Positions 13,101 through 26,300 are shown, counted from the first letter of the stretch. The stretch: 64,000 nucleotides of DNA from Panagrolaimus kolymaensis (GCA_028622995.1 JAJQJQ010000034.1:2108001-2172000); one strand, 5' to 3'. Notes: generated by a model not told the origin, from the letters alone. Numbers and translations: made by a program.

Positions 13101-15593
13101 GTTCAACCTTCCTACTATCCAATACATGAAGCTCCCATTTACCATGTTTGCGAACATCAAACACAAATATATCCATCATCTCCTTTTCCTGAACCAAATT
13201 ATAAAACATATTTTTCTTATTTTTCTGAAAGATATGGCGAAAAAATAACCGATCAAAAACAAGAATTATTGGATGTTGAAAGAATTCCAAAATTATTAAA
13301 CTTAATTTTTCCACCAACTATTTCCACTAAAAAAGCTCAAAAAGAATTACGAAAAGAATATTTGGTACCCGAACTTGTTACCATTCATCCAATGCCAGCA
13401 TCCATTTGGTTGATGGTTATTAAACTTCCAACTATTTTGTATCGAATGAATTCACTTTTAATTGCTAACGAATTACGTGCAATTAATAGAGATTTATTAA
13501 ATTATGAACGCATGCCAGAAAATTTTATTTGGGATAAACTTGATTATTTGACTTCCAAGGACGAGAAAGGATTAATTAAAAATATTCATCAAATTAATGC
13601 GGATGAAGATTTTACTGAAAGTGGTGATACAAATAAGAAACATATGGAAGTCGAGGTAAATAAATATATTTACATATTTAATTACAGATTTTTTTTTGTA
13701 GAGAGTTTCTGATGATGAAATTTTTGACGAACGGGATTCAGGTACTTCATCTCCCGAACCTGACACAGATGAAATGATATTTGATGAACCAATAAATTTA
13801 AACTTTGTCGATGATAATATTTTGGATGATTTGCTTATTCAAGAAGCTCAGCTAAAAAGTATTCTTGGTTTGGATTACCTCCATTTTAAAAACAATTTTA
13901 AATTTTTTAACTTTCAGCTGTTGGAGAATTAAATCCCATACAATTTTATAATGAAAACCCTTTAACTAAACGAATAACGGTTACACCTTTTCCGTCATCA
14001 ATGAATTCATGGTTTTCAAATCAAAAAACAACTCAAAACAATTTATTTGGCGTTTCACCAGCAATTATGCTTCAAGCATTAACGACAAAAGGTGCTTGTG
14101 ATGGTTTCAATCTTGAAAGATTAGAAACCATCGGTGATTCATTTTTAAAGATTTCGGTTACCATTTATTTGTATCACTCTCATCCAAGTCAACATGAAGG
14201 AAGTTTGAGTACTTTTCGAACTTCTGAAGTTTGTAATGCCAAACTTTTTAAATTGGCTTGCAAGAAAGATATTCCTTCCATGATGATTTCAACCATATTT
14301 GACCCAAAAGTTAATTGGCTTCCACCTGGATTTGTGGGAAACGACGATATTGAAATGAGGGAAAATTTGAATGTTACTACGGTATTTTATAAACTTGTAT
14401 TTAATTATTTTTCAAAGTAAATAAAATTTAGGATGGCTTAAATGATAGCGGAATTGAAGCTACTGAAAACTATAATCACAAATTATTGCAATTAATAAGT
14501 GATAAATCTGTTGCCGATTGTGTGGAAGCATTAATTGGGGCACATTTAGTTACTCTTGGATCTGACGATACTTTAAAATTTATGAAATGGCTTGGTATCA
14601 AAGTTTTGATTAAAAATCTTCCAGTTCCATCGCCTGTTGATATCAGTGAAGTTAGTTTTCCTGAAATTTTTATTTAGATTAGTTTTCTAAAAACATTATT
14701 TCTAGGACTCACATCATGAAAATTTTCTTCAAAATTATATTATAAATATTTATGAAACCAAAAAATTCTCAAAAGTGGAAGAAAATATTGGTTACAATTT
14801 CCGTGATCGATCTTTACTTATTCAAGCATTTACTCATGTTACTTATAAAACCCCAATGAAAAGTTGTTATCAGCGATTAGAATTTCTTGGAGATGCAGTT
14901 TTGGATTATCTAATTACACGATATTTGTTTGAATATCCATTAAAACAATTCAGCCCTGGCGAACTCACAGATTTCCGATCAGCTTTAGTAAACAATGTTA
15001 ATTTTGCTTCATTAGCAGTGAAATTAGATATGCATAAATACTTGCTTCATGACAACCCTTCCCTTGCAAAAAATATTTCGCAATTTATTTCTGAATGGCA
15101 AAAGAAAGGAAGTTTAAATTTTAATGATAAGGTATGTAATTAAATTTCAAAGTTATCAAAATTAATAAATGTTTAAAATTTTATAGATAGATGCTGATGA
15201 AAAAGTTCTTGGAGACATTTTTGAATCCCTTGTTGGAGCTATTTATCTCGATTGTGGAATGGATTTGCGAATAGTTTGGCAAATTTTTTATAACATTATG
15301 AAAAATAATATTGAAGAATGTTGTCGGAATCCTCCACTTTCTCCCATTCGTGAGTTAAATGAAAATTACCAGGATGTGTAAGTTTTATATTTGAATTTTT
15401 TCAGAAAAAATATTTATTACTTTATTATTTTTTTAGCGAATTTGTTGAATATTCTCAAGATGGACAAGCTTGTTCTAAAGTTAATATTAAGGGTACCGTC
15501 CTTCCGTTTGTTGCAATAGCAAGATCCAAAAGAATTGCCAAAAAGGAAGCAGCAATTATGGCTTTAATTTATCTAAAGAAAATCAAAAATTAA
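10183..15593 (+). CDS. dcr-1: Dicer ribonuclease (complete, 1559 residues)
   Basis: Cuts double-stranded RNA and pre-miRNA hairpins into small RNAs. Fifteen exons join in frame: 10183-10239, 10290-10440, 10490-10611, 10664-10829, 10888-11027, 11075-11590, 11642-11986, 12034-12693, 12747-13655, 13702-13858, 13918-14381, 14432-14650, 14706-15131, 15187-15377, 15437-15593. The helicase has GSGKT (38-42), DECH (139-142) and QSRGRAR (462-468). A Dicer dimerisation domain lies in the eighth exon. Platform and PAZ are clear: YENAVVQPSY, LLDVERIPKLLNL, LVPELVTIHPMPASIW. RNase IIIa has ERLETIGD (1140-1147) and D1258/E1261. RNase IIIb has QRLEFLGD (1358-1365) and D1454/E1457, so both catalytic centres look intact. 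A short dsRNA-binding domain ends the protein. It is shorter than C. elegans DCR-1 (about 1900 residues) but lacks no domain. The tenth exon's donor could be GTATTC (used here) or the GTTTGG just after it. Confidence 0.95.
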
Positions 15594-15604
15594 AAAAAAA
15601 CTAA

Positions 15605-15610
15605 AATAAA
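15605..15610 (+). terminator. poly(A) signal of Dicer
   Basis: AATAAA a dozen bases after the Dicer stop. The neighbouring minus-strand gene ends only about 150 bases further on, so the 3' UTR must be short. Confidence 0.45.
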
Positions 15611-15763
15611 ATAAATTTCAAATAATTCTTAAAATAATTCTTTAAATTTTCTTGCCTTTTTTACCGGTTTAAGCTTTATTTTTAAAAATACGTGCAATGC
15701 CTATTTTATCATTCGGTTTTAAAAGAAATATGAAATTTAAAAAATATAATATAAATTTTTGAT

Positions 15764-16007
15764 TTATTCCTTTTGTCCTTCATTGATTTTTTCTGGTATC
15801 ATATCATCATTTCTTTGAACATACTTCCTGTAATACCAGGCAGAAAATAAAGTTGTCACACTAAATAATAATAAGGTAAAGAGCTGAAAAAAATATATAA
15901 ATAAATTTCAATGAAACCAAACAGTTTTCTGAATTTTGACGTGAAAATTAGAAGGATAATAATCAACTTACTAAGACATTGCCTGCATTTATGTCAGAAT
16001 CTTCCAT
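15764..16007 (-). CDS. small single-pass membrane protein, 51 residues, unidentified
   Basis: Two exons on the minus strand, 16007-15972 and 15883-15764, join in frame across an 88-bp intron with a GTAAGT donor and a TTTTTTTCAG acceptor. The product starts MEDSDINAGN, has one hydrophobic helix (about residues 11-26, VLLFTLLLFSVTTLF) and then a basic, aromatic flank WYYRKYVQRN and a charged tail, so the N terminus probably faces the lumen or outside. It lies tail-to-tail with Dicer. I do not recognise the family; short proteins of this kind are often missed. Support is the clean splice pair, intact frame and coherent membrane topology; there is no homology call. Confidence 0.6.
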
Positions 16008-19000
16008 TTTTTTCTTACGAGACAACAGACACTCTTTTTTTAAAGAAACATTTTTTGTTAGTCTTTTTGTTGTAAAATAAAAAAATAATTTGGTGCTTTT
16101 ATTATTACGTATTTTTTATGTTTTTTTTGTTAAATTTTATGTTTGATTTTTTTAAAGACCCAAGCAAAAAATATCACTTAACAGAATTTTAGTTGTTGCT
16201 TATTGCAATAATTAAATGTTTATTGCAAAGCATAAAAAAAAGAAGCAAATTTAAAAGTATCCGGTAAGAGAAACGCCCCGAAAAAAAGAAAAGTAAAATA
16301 AAAGAAAAAAAAGTTTGACAAGGCATTTGTGCTTTTTTGGTTTCAAATATTTTACTTGAGTTTTAACTCAAAAAGCGTTTGAAATTTTTTTTCATGGGTT
16401 TGTTAGTTTGGAAAATAAAAAAAAATAACTAAAGTAAAGTAAATGACACAAACAAAAAATTTAAAATTCCTTTGGGAGTTATCAAAAACAAGAAAAAAGT
16501 CATAGTCCAAGTTTTTTTTTATTTTTTGAAATATGATGTTCTTTGGTGGCATCTTCTCTCATTGAACAAGTTTGCATAATCGCTTTGTCATTTTTTTTAA
16601 CGTTTTTGCGGCTTCATTTTTTTTTTGTTTGAAATTGTTGTAGTTGTTGCCTTTTTTTGACATAATCTTTCTTGACGCCGAAAAAAAAAAAGAGGGAAAA
16701 AACTTTGTTAAGCAGTTGCGCTATAACTATGCAAGCAAGCGAGCAAAAACACGCTTTTTAGAAGCAACCACCAATTTTTAAAGGGAAAAAGAAAAAAAAG
16801 CTATTGTTGTTACTCGTAAAAGACCTCCTGCTTTGATTTTTTTTGGTGGAAGAATTTGCCTCCGAAAAAAAACGGAAAATGAAGAAAATAAAAAAAAGCA
16901 AAGACTTTGAAAACTTTTTTTTCTTCATTGTTTTCAACAACAAAAAAGTTGTTGTTTTCGTTCGTCTTTTGAATCTATAAAACATTTATTAGCGTGTTCT
17001 TTTATTTTTCTTGACCGGTGGCGCTTTGTTGCCGCTGCATTTTGGACAATTGCATTTTTTCCTTCTTTTTTTTTCAAAGGCTTGCGAACGAACGAAAGGT
17101 GGCGTTATTAGTAATAGTGAATGTTGTTTTTATGAAAGGAATTGATCAGCTGCTACTTACATCTTTTTATCTTTCATTGGCAATTACTTTTTTTTAATTA
17201 GGCACGAAATCGAGGATATAATAATAGTTGTGTTCGAGCTTTAAAACCGAGGAGCTCTTTTTAATTGTAATTTGAGTCTATAAAACTTTAAAGGGCCCTG
17301 TTTATTTCATCTTTTTTTCAAACACGCGGCTGGATATTCCATCATGCTGCAATATTGCAAAGCCTGTAAAGTACAGTAATGTACAGTAATTTTACGTTCA
17401 AATTACTGTACTTTACGGGCTTTGCAATATTGCAGCATGATGGAATATCCAGCGGCGTGTTTGAAAAAAAGATGAAATGAATATGGTCCTTTAAGAAAAG
17501 TTTAATCAATTTTTTCAAATTCGTCATTTTATCAAATTTCCTACTCTGTTGGAAAAATAATTTAGGATGATTTTAATCTTGTTTCAAACATAAGCTTTTC
17601 AAATTAATATTTGTTCCCATAATGATAGCTGGTTTTTTCCATAATTAAAAATATTATTAAATGAATGTTCAATCACGGAAACATCGGAAATTTAACAATT
17701 TTTTGATTTTATGCATGAAAAATTTATGACAAAAAAACACACCACTTTTTTGCCTTTAAACAAAAGCTAGTTTTGCTGACTGTTTTTTCACATTTTGTAC
17801 AACAGCACAACAAAAAAAAATTCCAGAATTTTGACTCATTTTTTTGTGATGGGTCATCTCGTAAATGAGAAGAAAAAATTTTTTGACGTCGATCAGAATT
17901 CTAGTCGTCATTGCCACCATCTGGTGGTAGGTGCCTGACGGTCTAAAAAATCATAAATTGTGTTAGAGGCATTTTTTGCATTTTTTGTATTTTAATTAAG
18001 TCTATCTTTCTTCAACATCTTTGTTTTTTTTTTCTTCGACAAATTTTATTATAATAAAAAAAACTTTTTTCGGAAGCGACATTATGAGTGTCAAAGTTAG
18101 CAAGTGTGGTGCGTGTGTGCAAATTATCTTTCTTTTTTTCCCATCAATTTTTTTACAATAAAATTCAAACTCTTATCTCACTCACAGTTGGAAGTCGACT
18201 GTTTCCTGCTTCTTAATTTTTTTGTTCTTTTTTCTTTCGTGTATTCGTCGTCGTTGTTATTGATGCTCATCATCTTTAGAACTCATTTAGAATGTGAGCG
18301 AGTTTAAGTTTTTTTTCTTCATTTTCCCATGAATTAAAAAATAAAAAGTAGTCCGCCGCCGCCGTCATCATTTGGGTTTTTCATTTATTTTCACTTTATC
18401 TCTTTTGATTTTTAGCCGACGCGATCATCACTTTTTCGTTTTTTTGTTTTAATATTTTGTTGTTTGAGATTGTAATAAAAAAAAGTGAAATGGTGAGCTT
18501 TAGTCGATTTTTTTCAAAGCTTTCTGCAGCTCGATGACACCACAAATCTTTTATTTTATTTGTTTCCTTGACAAAAATTTCTCACGTATAACAATATTTT
18601 TTTTGTTTTGTTTTGCCAGTTTATAATCCGGAAGTTTTATTTCATTTTTTGGATTTCAAACCCTTCTTATTTTTTACCTTTGTCTGTCTGCCATCAATGT
18701 TTTTGTGTCTCGTCAGTTGTTAGACTCAAAGAGATAGATTTTTTTTATTGATGCCATTTTTCCTCTTCTCCATCATTAATAGGAGGGATCATTTTGTGAT
18801 ATCCTTCTCCTCTGTTTTTTATTGCTATTGCCGAACCTTATTTTTATTTTTTAAGTATATTTTTATTTTGTTTTTTGTCGAAAAAGTGTCAGTTTCTCAA
18901 AATCCTCTAAGAAACATTATCGTTTTTTCCATTTCTTCACATTATTTTTGCTGTTCTTATTTTTACATGCTTTTTTGCATGTTTAATTAGCTGATCCTTC

Positions 19001-19118
19001 TCCTCATCTTCTTCTTCTGCTTTGGCTTGTTGCGCTGTCGCCTCTAAAGTTGTAAAACACGACAGACATATTTATAACTATTCGCGGCACATTCGTTAAA
19101 AATAGAAAGAAGCTTCAA
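16008..19118. other. gene-free AT-rich region with a long hairpin
   Basis: About 3.1 kb full of A and T runs, GTCGTC-type triplets and pyrimidine tracts. The open frames here (for example 16758-16985 minus) are low-complexity Lys/Phe/Ser strings without splice or homology support. The one clear structure is the inverted repeat at 17288-17494, listed separately. Confidence 0.65.
17288..17494. repeat. long inverted repeat (93-base arms, 21-base loop)
   Basis: Arms 17288-17380 and 17402-17494 are reverse complements with about 6 differences in 93, four of which would form G-U pairs in a plus-strand RNA. The loop is 17381-17401. The direct 10-mer GTACAGTAAT occurs twice next to the loop. Both outer ends are TTAA followed by AGG-CC, so it could be a small TTAA-targeting transposable element (MITE) or a long RNA hairpin. 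No protein coding is likely: the open frame across it (17342-17527 minus) is a by-product of the palindrome. Confidence 0.85.
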
Positions 19119-19502
19119 ATGACAGCTTTTAAGAAAACATCCTCCTCCTCCAAGAAAGATACCCTTTCAACTGACTTTTTATTTATTTGGATATTTTGTG
19201 GTTTATTTGCAACGTTTATAGCAATATTTTTTGCATATCCTTTAGCTTCCAGTTTTATTTCAATTATTGCATTGATTATATTTTGTTACGAAGAACCTCA
19301 AAAATCTGTGGAAATATTTCATCATTTGAAATCTACATGCTTTGGTATTATTGGATTTGAGGAAGAAATCGAAGAAACTACAAATTTTAAAGACGGAGAA
19401 GATTCGCAAAAACCACCATTTGACCGATTTCGATTTGCTAAACTTTTACTTACAAATCAAGTTTCATTAATGGCAAATTATTTTGAACAAAAATCTCAGT
19501 GA
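19119..19502 (+). CDS. putative hydrophobic protein, 127 residues, unidentified
   Basis: Open frame starting MTAFKKTSSSSKKDTLS, then an almost continuous hydrophobic stretch at residues 20-56 (FLFIWIFCGLFATF, IIALIIFC) that could form a membrane hairpin, then an acidic and polar tail with FDRFRFAKLLL. Its composition is far less biased than the surrounding low-complexity frames, which argues for a real exon. The frame ends TCT CAG TGA, and the same bases hold a good GTGAGT donor, so this may be a first exon whose partner I could not place. It lies 0.9 kb upstream of the first C3G exon on the same strand, but its end phase does not match the next C3G exons. I do not recognise the family. Confidence 0.4.
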   Translation: MTAFKKTSSSSKKDTLSTDFLFIWIFCGLFATFIAIFFAYPLASSFISIIALIIFCYEEPQKSVEIFHHLKSTCFGIIGFEEEIEETTNFKDGEDSQKPPFDRFRFAKLLLTNQVSLMANYFEQKSQ

Positions 19503-20383
19503 GTTTTTATTAAGAAAAAAAATGTGAGACTAGACAAAATTTGATGATTGCTTTTTGGATTAAAAAGTGACCTACGTAAATGATCATAAATTTTTTATTT
19601 GTTTAAAAGTTTAAATGATTCAAAGGAAAAAAGTTTTTTAAAAGTTTTGTTTTTCATTTTTATACTAAAAAAAGTCCATGGCTTTTAGTTTTTTTTATAA
19701 ATGTGTATAATTTTTGAAATTAAAAAGCTCAAGAAAATTACCCAAAAAAATTATTTCGATGAACTTTGGGTTCCTTGTTTTCTTTTACTTTTGTTTGATT
19801 TTTTTTTCTTCTCATTAGTCTATGACTAATAGCTTTTCTTTTTTGTCCTTCTTAAACCCATACTTTTTTCGTTGATCAAAACTCAAAAACAACTTCAAAT
19901 GTGGGATGGATGATTGGTTTTGCGCACATATGTTTGCCTCAAAACTTACTCATATGCAAAAAGCTTCTATTAATCAAATATGAATCATTCATGTTGTGGT
20001 TGGGTTGTTTTCTAAACAAAAGCGACATTTTTTTGTTGCTAATAATTTATTTTTGTCACACAAAAAAAATTCCTGAATTAAAAAAAATATATAGGCAAAC
20101 GAACGAAACAATAAATTATTGTTTCTCTCTTTCCTCCTTAAACATTCCTTACTAGCGTAAACAAAAAAAAAATCATGCATGTTACTTTTTTTAATTTATT
20201 TATAAAAATCAATCAGATGAAACAAAACTAAAAAAACTAAAACTCTTTTTTCCTCTTTTAGGTAGAAACCAAATCACAACAAACGTTTTACTTGAAGACA
20301 CGACAGCGACATACAAATAAAATAATATATTAAAAAAAAACAATCATTAAAAATACCATTATTTTTTCCCTTTCTTTTTAACT
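19503..20383. other. spacer and 5' leader of the C3G gene
   Basis: No coding signal beyond low-complexity frames. A TCCTCTTTTAG acceptor ends at 20261, so the leader of the C3G transcript probably starts at 20262, either by trans-splicing or from an upstream non-coding exon. Confidence 0.5.
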
Positions 20384-23300
20384 ATGCAAGAAGCTGCGGC
20401 TGCTGTATTTCAAATTCCCATGACATCTGGAAATGTCGGCAACAGCAGCGGTGGCGGTGGTAGCGCAACCTCTACGCCCTCTCGTCATCGTCCCATGATT
20501 CCTGTGTCGGCTGTGGCTGCGCGACTTCAAAATAAGCGTAGGTGTAAAAGTGTTGGACCAAGTGCTCGTAATACTTCTTTTGTATTTCCAACTCAACAAT
20601 ATGCCGAATTTGGTAGGTGTTTATTATTTATTTATTTCGAATTAAATTTTTTTGCAAATTATTGAAAAAAGGCATAATTTTCTTTGATTTTTTTATTTAC
20701 CTTAAAAAAGGCCTTCTTTTCAATTTAAGAATATTTCTTTTTCCAATTTGTTCAAAACTGAAAAGAAAAAAAGGAAAAAAATCAGTTGTTATTTGTGGTT
20801 TGAGTTTGAAATGCCTCAAAAAAATTTTTTTGCGCGCCTTTTCATTTTTATATTTTCTTTGTGGACATTTTTTTTATTGGGTTGCTGCTGACGCACCTAA
20901 TGGCACAATTACATAAATGCACCTCTATTTTTTTCGTTGTGAATTCCTATACTTCCTTGCTATGCTTGCTTTAAAAAAAAAATCAAAAAGGGACTTCTTA
21001 CGTATGTTATTATATTTATCACACCAAAAAAAACGAGGAAAAAGCTATTGAAAAAAAAGCTTGCGCGTGTGCTTATCAAAAAAACTTTTCATTTGATTTT
21101 TTTTGCTTTCCTTTTATGCTTGTAAAAAAATAAAATAAATGCTGCAAACCCCTTGCAATTTCCTATATATTTTTTTTTCACTCGTGATTGGGGTGTGAAT
21201 ATTTTTCAAGGAAGAAGGAAAAAAAAGTTGATTGTGTTTTTTTTTTGTTGATTGAATCGATAATATTTTGGCTTTATTCCAGAAATGGCTTTGCCTTGCT
21301 GCAGCAGTACCGATGTGGAAATGAGCACAATGGCTGGATCAGCGGTGGCATTTTCAAAAAATTTAATTAATCGTATTTCAACTCGATTTCGACCAAAAAA
21401 ACCATTATTATTAAAACCTATTCGAATGGCTCCAGAACGAGTAAGTTTTATAAAAGTTTCGACAATATATTTTTTTTCTCGTTTTTGTTTCAAGCAAAAC
21501 ACAAAAAACTTTTTTTGCGCGTTAAAAATCCTCAAAACTTGACATTTTCTTTTTTTCTAAAATCTTTTTTCTTTTGTTTCAAAAATGAGATTCTTTTTTT
21601 TAAACTTAACCCTTATGATTGCTTGCTCTCTTGGACGTCTTCCTCGTTGTTGTCCTCAAAGTGGATGATGATTCTTCAAAGTAAGAAAAAAAGAAAGAAA
21701 AGAATATAGATAGATCATTAAATACATACATTCTTCTTTTTTTTGGACCATGTTCAAATTGTTTAAAAAAAACAAGTAACTAACGGAATTTCGCTCAGCG
21801 ATTGAGGTAAAAGAAGTAATGACGCTTACTAGTCTTTTTTTCCATGTGTACAACAAGCAGTCTAAGACCAGCTCGGAAGGAAATAATAATGCTCGCGAAA
21901 GTGAGTGAGAGATATTTCATAAACATTATATACAACAACAACAGCTTTTTCTTACTTGCGCAAGCATTCATGTATTGAAACTATCTTAGAAAAAAAGAAA
22001 GAAATAACTTTAAAAACAAGGCTACGATGATTTGACTCAACTGACAAAAAAAGACGCACAAGTTTTTCATTTTTTTGAGGAAAGCGCAAGCATAAAATAC
22101 TATTCAATATTCGATCAAGCAGCTAAAGTGCTGCTGCTTAAAGGCTTGTTGTCACACTGTCGTCGGTGAAGGAAAGAATAGCTGCAGTTAGTTAGTAAGT
22201 AAGTTTCCCTCTATACTTTTTTTCGATTACACTCATCGGTAAAAAAAAAAGCATTCAAGAAAGAAGCAAGCAACAACGATTGTCGTCGTCGTCGCCTCAT
22301 TGTCATTATTGAAGCAAAGAAGGGTTATTCTTTTCTTTCTTGTCTTTTTGTTGGTTCATTTCCCGTCAAAAATCAAAAACTGCAATAATTATTTTCTCTG
22401 TTTTTGAAACGCGACTTATTTTTTTTTCTTCATCTGACCGTTTGATTTCCTCTTTTATTTTTAAGTTTAAAAATTTTAAAGCAGACAGCAGCTTTTTTAA
22501 CTTTTTTATTTCTCTCTCTTTTTTTGTCAACGAACGAAGCAAGCGACGACGACAAATGTTTTTTTAAGTTATGCTTTTTTTAATTTTAATAATTTCATTT
22601 TTTTGCTAAATTTACTCGTCATTTTTTTTATTCATTTCCTCTTGATTTAACGTAGTTGCTTTTTGGTAGAAAATTTAAATTTATTTTTTTACGCATGAGT
22701 TGAACGCCATTTTTTATTTACTGAAAACAACTAACAGCTTTTGCCATAGGAAACAAAAATTTTTTTGGGAATTGGAAATAAAAAACATAAAAGCTTTCAA
22801 AGCAATGACATTTTTTATGAGACTTTTTATTTAAGTATAAGTCTCAGTCGGTTTACTTCTAAAATAAATAATATGCATCGACAAGCTAAATCTCGAATTC
22901 CTGTATATAAAAATTTACCTTGTAAACGATATTGGCATGCACCAAAATTGCTTGTAAGTTTCTTCTAAGAAAAATATAAAAAAAATTTTACTTCCGTACT
23001 TTTCTGTGTTTTTAAGCTAACTTTAGAATCTATAAAAATTGATCATAAAAGAAAAAACACGATCATTATTTTTTATTTTAAGTAAAGTTTGCTGATTTGA
23101 ATAAGATTTTTTATTTTTATTGTTAGTGGTGTTGAGTCATAAAAGCGGGGATGTTATGTTTCCTTTCAACCTACAAGCAAGAAAGCAAGTTAGTTGGCGT
23201 CCCCGCCTTTGCTTACTTAAGTCATCAAAAATAAAAGTATGAATCGAATGAATCGTTTTATGTCTATGTTTGTTGCATCAACAACGAAGAAGCCAAGAAG

Positions 23301-26300
23301 CCGTTAATTGGGATAGGATGCTTTAAATAAAAATAAAAACTTTTCTATTCATTTTGCTTTATTTTTTCTTCGATGTTAGATGTTAAACGATTCTATATTT
23401 TTGACGCATCAAATTTTTAACAATGAAATTTTTTCTTGTTTTTTTCTAAACAAAGTTTTTTATTTATTGTTTGTATAATTTTATCTTTTTAAGGAAAAAG
23501 GTTTTGTTTGAGGAGATTTTTTGATACCTTTTTTTTGATTCTTCTCCCAATTTTTTTTGAATTACACATGTTTGGTTTTATCAAAGAAAGATTCATACGT
23601 TTTTATTTGAAAAAAGTTTTCACAATTTTAAACACATCTGTTTTGAAACAATTTGTCTTTGTCGTTTAAAAAAAGATCACAGATGTTTTTAGAGTTTTTG
23701 CTAAAAAAAAATAATAACGGACTTAAGATATTATATTTAGTTTTCGTTTACTACTTTTTTTCCTATAGTTAAAAATCTTCTCAAATTTGTGTTTATTGTT
23801 TTTTACAGCAAAATTTTTTAAAGTAAAATTTAAATTTATGTATTTTTAGAAAAACGTTTTCACTCGGCCTCTCGGAATGCAGCTTCCCAAAGATTTAGAA
23901 ATTTCCATTCGATATTTGCAAGAAATAATACGAAATCATCAAATTGAAATGTATTTATCAACTTTAAATGAAATGATAGATTCATTAATAAATTATTTAA
24001 AAAAATCAGGTCATCAATATAATAATGAAGCGATATCAGAAATTCGAGATGCTTTACAAGCAATTTTAAGTTGGGTGGATACACAAATTATTGATCTATT
24101 TATTCCACATTCTCATGAACCAAGCTCGTCTATCAATGATTATGATAGTTTAATTGGATTGGAAAAATTATCATTGTTAGAAAAATCTCTTTTACAAAAA
24201 AATAAAGTCGTAGAAAAAGAAAGCAGTAATGTGGTAATTGAAGAGCCGCCAGATTCGGATGGAAGATCTTCATCTTGTAGTGATAGCGGAGTGGATGCCG
24301 AAAATCTAACGCCCACTGGAAAAAATGGTCCAAATTATTCTTTTACTTCCAGCAATGGTAGCAATTCGGGTGACGATACTTTATCAGATTTATTGCAACA
24401 ATTACAACTACGGTAAGTCTAAAAACTTTTCTTGTAAAGACCAAAACTAAAAAAAATATATTTATTTATTTTCAAAATTATTTTTTTATAGCAAAATTGA
24501 AAGATTCGAGCCTCAATTTCCGTCAGTATGGCCTGATTCTGATGACGATGATACGGATGTTCACGTTGATGAAGAATCCGAGGAGCGAGAAGAAAAACAT
24601 GGAAGTCAAACATGTGAAGAAGAAGTTGAGCGACGTCCTGATGGTCGTGAAATTCGCATGAAAAAGACTCGAACTGTTAATGTTTCACAAAGTCATAAAA
24701 GCATTACCATTCGAACTCATGGCGGAGGCTCAAATGATATACTAAAGAAATTTCGGGATGGGTCTAATTCATTTAATGATGATTCAAATTTTGAATCGAG
24801 TGATTTTTTTAATAAACGTCCATTTGCTAATTTTAAAACTACAACTCCTGATCGCCCACTTGGAGCAGTAGGAAATGTGTCTACTTCCTCGTTTAGCTTT
24901 GATGACGAACCGCCTCCATCAAGCCCGTTGTCGCCAGACATTTCAACCAAAACTAAAACCCTCCAACATTCAAGTGCAACCTTGCAGTAATAATTTAATA
25001 ATTTTACGCTTTTGGACATATTTAAATTTGGACTTTATTTTTTTTAGATCTGTTGCAAAGCATGCTAAACGAGATGGAAAATTAATTTCTGATAATGCTG
25101 CACATAAACTTGATACAGCTGATTTAAATGCAAAACAAATTGATACTTTTCAGGTAAAAAATTTAATTAATTAAATTTAAAAAAATTCTTTAAAGTAGAA
25201 AAAGTGAAAAATATGATTTTCATTTTTAGGGCAATATGCTTATGGATCGAAAAGGAGATGGCTCTTATGAGGAAAGCGTCATCATTCGAAGTGGACTTCC
25301 TGGAATTGAATGTGCTTCGAATTCACCTTTGGCACCAATAAAAAAAAATATTGTTGAAGTTGTTAAAGTAATATTTATTTTTTGTCAAAATTTAAAAACT
25401 TAAAGTTAATTATTTACAGACTATCGGTGACAATAATCTTGAAGGCAAAGATAATTTCTTCCAAGCTACAACTTTAGCTTCGTATATTACATTAAACGAT
25501 AATTTACGACTTTTTGAAGAACAACATCGTCGTAAAGTTACTTATACTTTTGGTACATCAGGTTGGTTAAAAATAAAATAGAAAAATGAGATAAAAATTA
25601 TAAAATGAAAAAAGTATATATTTGAAAAGCTTCTGTTTACAAAAAAAGTAAGTAAATAAAAAATTTCAAAGTAAAAATCTGCAAAAAAAGAAATTTTTTC
25701 TTTTTGAAGTTAGCTTTCAAATAAAAGTTTTATAATGTGATTTATCGGAGAAAGTAAATTTGATTAAACTGACCATTGTTGTGGTTGTTAAAGCCTTTAG
25801 AAGAAAAAAAATGCACTTGACGCAAAATGGCATAATAATAAACTATTCATATTTATTCTTTTATAATCTTTTTTCTCTTCTCACTCTTCCTTTTTTCTTC
25901 AAAAAGTTAAAATGTTGCCAAATGTGAGATTATCAAAAAAGAAAAAAATAAGTGGGAAAAAAACTTTTTTTTAGTGTTTGAAAAAATAACAAAAAAAAAT
26001 AGAAAGGCAGTGGCCAAGCCAGTCTATGGCGGTATTAGTCTTTGTAGTTTTCCTCTTTCTTTTTTTCATGCTGTTTTTATGTTTTTTTTCTTGAAATTTT
26101 TGTCAACTTTCATTTTTTGTTTTTGTCTCTTTAATTCACGAACTTCGTCGTTTTTTTAGTATTTTCTTTTGTACAAATGAAATGTGTTTCCGATACACCC
26201 TCAATCACCGATAAAAAAAAACTTTTTTTAAATGGAAATGGAAACAACGGCCTTATTTTTCCTTCAGTTTCATCTTCGATTTTTTATTGTAATTCCTTGA

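Noticed and set aside
17342..17527. Minus-strand open frame across the hairpin
   Set aside because: It exists only because the palindrome reads similarly on both strands; no start context or homology.
21780..21840. Possible small RNA hairpin or let-7-like TGAGGTA motif
   Set aside because: Only seven bases match and no complementary arm is visible.
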